This document shows positions 62,201 through 64,000 of a stretch of DNA of 64,000 nucleotides, piece after piece. A program made the position numbers and the translations under genes. Source of the stretch: RH2-MAG17b sp050745265 (lineage in GTDB: Bacteria > Acidobacteriota > Terriglobia > UBA7540); NCBI GenBank assembly GCA_050745265.1, contig JBOGKE010000015.1, positions 7,822 to 71,821 of the forward strand, given 5' to 3'. The notes under the pieces were generated by a model. It worked only from the letters and a program-made list of their open reading frames with translations. It searched no databases and was not told the DNA's origin. The first letter of the stretch is position 1, and each line of letters starts with the position of its first letter.

Positions 62201-62527
62201 TTATCGCGCAGGCGCCACCGAATCGCCGATCCAGCTCAAATAATCCTGCGACCCGGCGCTCACCGGCAGAGCGATAATCTCCGGCGTGGTGTAGCTGTGC
62301 ATTTCGAGAATCGCTTCGCTCAGCTCACGGAAACGGTCCCGGCGGGTCTTAATGAGAATCACATACTCCCTCTCGTCCACCGTCTTGCCTTGCCACCGAT
62401 AAAGCGAACGCACGGGCGAGCTGATGTTGACGCAGGCGGCGAGGCGTGAGTCCACAAGCCGCCGAGCAAGCTTTCTAGCCTCTCGCAATTCTCCCGTCGT
62501 GGTCAGCACCACAATCACCTTGGTCAT
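62201..62527 (-). CDS. cutA: Divalent-cation tolerance protein CutA
   Basis: The 108-residue protein has VIVVLTTTGELREARKLARR, LAACVNISSPVRSLYRWQGK, EREYVILIKTRRDRFRELSE and MHSYTTPEIIALPVSAGSQD, the full CutA pattern of a small trimer. AGGAG is seven bases before the ATG. Links with copper tolerance are old and not firmly established. It converges with the trans-sulfuration gene. Confidence 0.93.
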   Translation of the reverse strand: MTKVIVVLTTTGELREARKLARRLVDSRLAACVNISSPVRSLYRWQGKTVDEREYVILIKTRRDRFRELSEAILEMHSYTTPEIIALPVSAGSQDYLSWIGDSVAPAR

Positions 62528-62727
62528 GGGAATCTCCTGCAGACCTCATTCGGCCCGAGACTCAATTTCGCGAGCGGCCAAGGCGCGGCCGCCGCCGTTC
62601 GCGCATCAAAAAATCGGGAATGGCAACCGCTTTCGATGATTGAAGTCCCCGCCGTTCGGTTGTATTCTAGCCCTGCAGACGGCCACCGCCGGCACATCTG
62701 AAAACGCGAGGGGCCGGAAGAGAATTC

Positions 62728-63096
62728 ATGAAGGGTTTTGAGTGGCGCAGCCACCGCGTTCGGCGCACCTTGAAAGCACTGGCCGTTCTGGCCGGAGCGG
62801 CCCTTCTCGCTCGCGGTCTGCTCGGCCCGAACGGAATCCCCGCCTACCTCCAGAAGCGCCGCCAGTTCACCGCACTTCAGCGCCAGATCCAGCGGATGAA
62901 CACGGACGATCAAGCGCTGCGGAAAGAGGTGCAGGGGCTGCGGTCAAACCCGGCGACGATCGAGCGGCACGCGCGCGAAGACCTGCACATGGCGCGCCAG
63001 CATGAGATGATCTACGTTTTCCCCAGCCAGGATTCCGATTCCGCAGCCGCGGGCGTCACCAAGCGGCCTTCCAATCCACCCGCGCCAAATCCATAA
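62728..63096 (+). CDS. FtsB/DivIC-like septum-formation initiator
   Basis: The 122-residue protein has an N-terminal basic part, one membrane segment (LKALAVLAGAALLARGLLG), then a coiled coil (ALQRQIQRMNTDDQALRKEV, QGLRSNPATIERHAREDLHM) with the DivIC-type RHAREDLHM end, and a Ser/Pro-rich tail. It should be a bitopic division protein of the FtsB/L/Q complex. No division gene is adjacent, so the assignment rests on the layout and the RE-DL motif. Confidence 0.85.
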   Translation: MKGFEWRSHRVRRTLKALAVLAGAALLARGLLGPNGIPAYLQKRRQFTALQRQIQRMNTDDQALRKEVQGLRSNPATIERHAREDLHMARQHEMIYVFPSQDSDSAAAGVTKRPSNPPAPNP

Positions 63097-63170
63097 ATTG
63101 TGCGGACGAGCGCGCGCGCCTAGTTGTAGTGCGTCTAGCACATCTTGACCTATGCGGGAGCCTTTGGAGG

Positions 63171-63240
63171 GCGATGGCTTGCCACCGCTTTCGCGCTCCG
63201 GCAAGCCGGCTCACAGAAAAGCGGCAGCAAGCTGCCGCAC
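63171..63240. repeat. REP-like palindromes before thiG
   Basis: GCGGCAGC and GCTGCCGC (63221-63238) form an 8-bp stem with a 2-base loop, and GCGATGGC/GCCACCGC (63171-63188) an imperfect one. Confidence 0.5.
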
Positions 63241-63286
63241 CCCAAAACGATGTCGCAATAGGCAAAGGAATTTCCGACGCACGACA

Positions 63287-64000
63287 CTAGCGGACCGCGC
63301 CCTCCAAAGGGCTTGAGGCAGAGGCGTAAAGCTTTTTGGGCATCCTGCCGGCGAGGTAGGATTGGCGACCTGCGATCACGGCGTGTTGCATCGCTTCGGC
63401 CATGAGCACGGGGTCGGATGCGGCGGCGATGCCCGTGTTCATAAGCACCGCGTCGGCGCCGAGCTCCATCGCGATCGCCGCGTCCGACGCCGTTCCGACG
63501 CCGGCGTCAAGCACAAGCGGAAAATCCGGCAGCATCTCGCGTAAGATGCGAATATTGGCGGGATTCTGAATTCCCAGTCCCGAGCCGATCGGCGCGCCGA
63601 GAGGCATAATTGCCGCCGCGCCCGCGTCCGCGAGCCTGCGTGCTGCGATCAAATCGTCATTCGTGTACGGCAGCACCACAAACCCTTCGCGCGCCAGCGC
63701 CTCGGTGGCTTTGAGCAGCTCGAAATTGTCCGGGAACAAAGTCTTCTGGTCGCCGATCACTTCAAGCTTGATCCAGTTCGAAAGGCCTGCTTCCCTCCCC
63801 AAATGCGCGGTGCGGACGGCCTCATCGGCGGTGGCGCATCCAGCGGTGTTGGGCAGGATGAAGTATTTGTCACGATCGATGTAGTCGAGCAGCGACTCCT
63901 TGCCGCGGTCGGAGAGATTCACGCGCCGCACCGCCACGGTGACAATCTGCGCGCCCGACGCCGCGTGCGCGCGCGCCATCTCCTGAAAGCTTCGGTATTT
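63287..64000 (-). CDS. thiG: Thiazole synthase (start outside window)
   Basis: The frame is open from the right edge and gives about 237 residues. It shows VTVAVRRVNLSDRGKESLLD, ILPNTAGCATADEAVRTAHL, NWIKLEVIGDQKTLFPDN, EGFVVLPYTNDDLIAARRLA, PLGAPIGSGLGIQNPANIRI and LDAGVGTASDAAIAMELGAD, then VLMNTGIAAASDPVLMAEAM. These are the ThiG barrel with phosphate-binding loops. It joins deoxyxylulose phosphate, ThiS thiocarboxylate and iminoglycine into thiazole phosphate. ThiO (about 44 kb away) would supply the iminoglycine, so the pathway is split. Confidence 0.95.
   Translation of the reverse strand, partial: KYRSFQEMARAHAASGAQIVTVAVRRVNLSDRGKESLLDYIDRDKYFILPNTAGCATADEAVRTAHLGREAGLSNWIKLEVIGDQKTLFPDNFELLKATEALAREGFVVLPYTNDDLIAARRLADAGAAAIMPLGAPIGSGLGIQNPANIRILREMLPDFPLVLDAGVGTASDAAIAMELGADAVLMNTGIAAASDPVLMAEAMQHAVIAGRQSYLAGRMPKKLYASASSPLEGAVR

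Overview
The window reads as chromosomal DNA of a GC-rich, probably Acidobacteriota (soil-type) bacterium. This is inferred from gene content: a conserved rimP-nusA-infB-DUF503-rbfA-truB block, scpB-scpA-trpS, a PknB-type kinase with a PEGA tail, a PEP-CTERM surface protein, and a PQQ dehydrogenase paired with a cytochrome c. No rRNA gene is present to place it more firmly, and I recognised no tRNA and no CRISPR array.

Layout. 1-2.4 kb (minus strand): a cut-off GT4 glycosyltransferase, a WaaE-like GT2, a YbgC-type thioesterase and a bacilliredoxin. 2.6-5.8 kb: a Ser/Thr kinase divergent from a lipoprotein gene. 5.9-11.3 kb: a CoA-binding protein, hisC, rluB, scpB, scpA and trpS. 11.5-16.4 kb: a GT4, a glutamine-hydrolysing asparagine synthase of exopolysaccharide type and an amino-acid permease. 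16.5-25.7 kb: a tiny basic protein, pcrA/uvrD, thiO, an HtrA protease, a TPR protein and a secreted metallo-beta-lactamase-fold protein. 25.9-31.1 kb: a tolC-emrA-(cytidylate-kinase-like)-emrB efflux operon. 32-35.9 kb: a 1079-residue PEP-CTERM protein with its terminator, then a small membrane-anchored protein. 36-43.3 kb: the translation-factor operon with a promoter and a terminator-like hairpin ahead of rimP. 43.3-46.8 kb: remnants of toxin-antitoxin genes and a secreted PHP-like protein. 47.2-49.7 kb: a di-haem cytochrome c overlapping a PQQ dehydrogenase. 49.9-52.8 kb: a gene-poor island (below). 52.9-64 kb: topA, cysS, a class III aminotransferase, a YraN nuclease, galT, a trans-sulfuration enzyme, cutA, an FtsB/DivIC-like gene and partial thiG.

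The most interesting part is the 49.9-52.8 kb island. A coiled-coil XRE regulator is transcribed divergently from an almost perfect sigma-70 promoter (TTGACA, 17 nt, TAGAAT). That promoter drives a region of about 114 nt with several predicted stem-loops, ending in an 8-T intrinsic terminator. I see no credible protein in it, so it is a strong candidate small RNA gene. About 1.1 kb downstream lies a 106-residue excisionase-like HTH protein with its own terminator, followed by the remains of a frameshifted gene.

The second theme is the density and variety of intergenic repeats. There are MITE-like palindromes with terminal inverted repeats, a BIME-like cluster holding a perfect 24-bp stem, tandem 47-49 bp hairpin units, a three-copy element, and at least five short arrays of degenerate 7-8 nt words. 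Each array uses a different word, and all sit at gene boundaries. Several automatic gene starts or ends run into these arrays, and I corrected the starts where a ribosome-binding site or a family N-terminus decided it.
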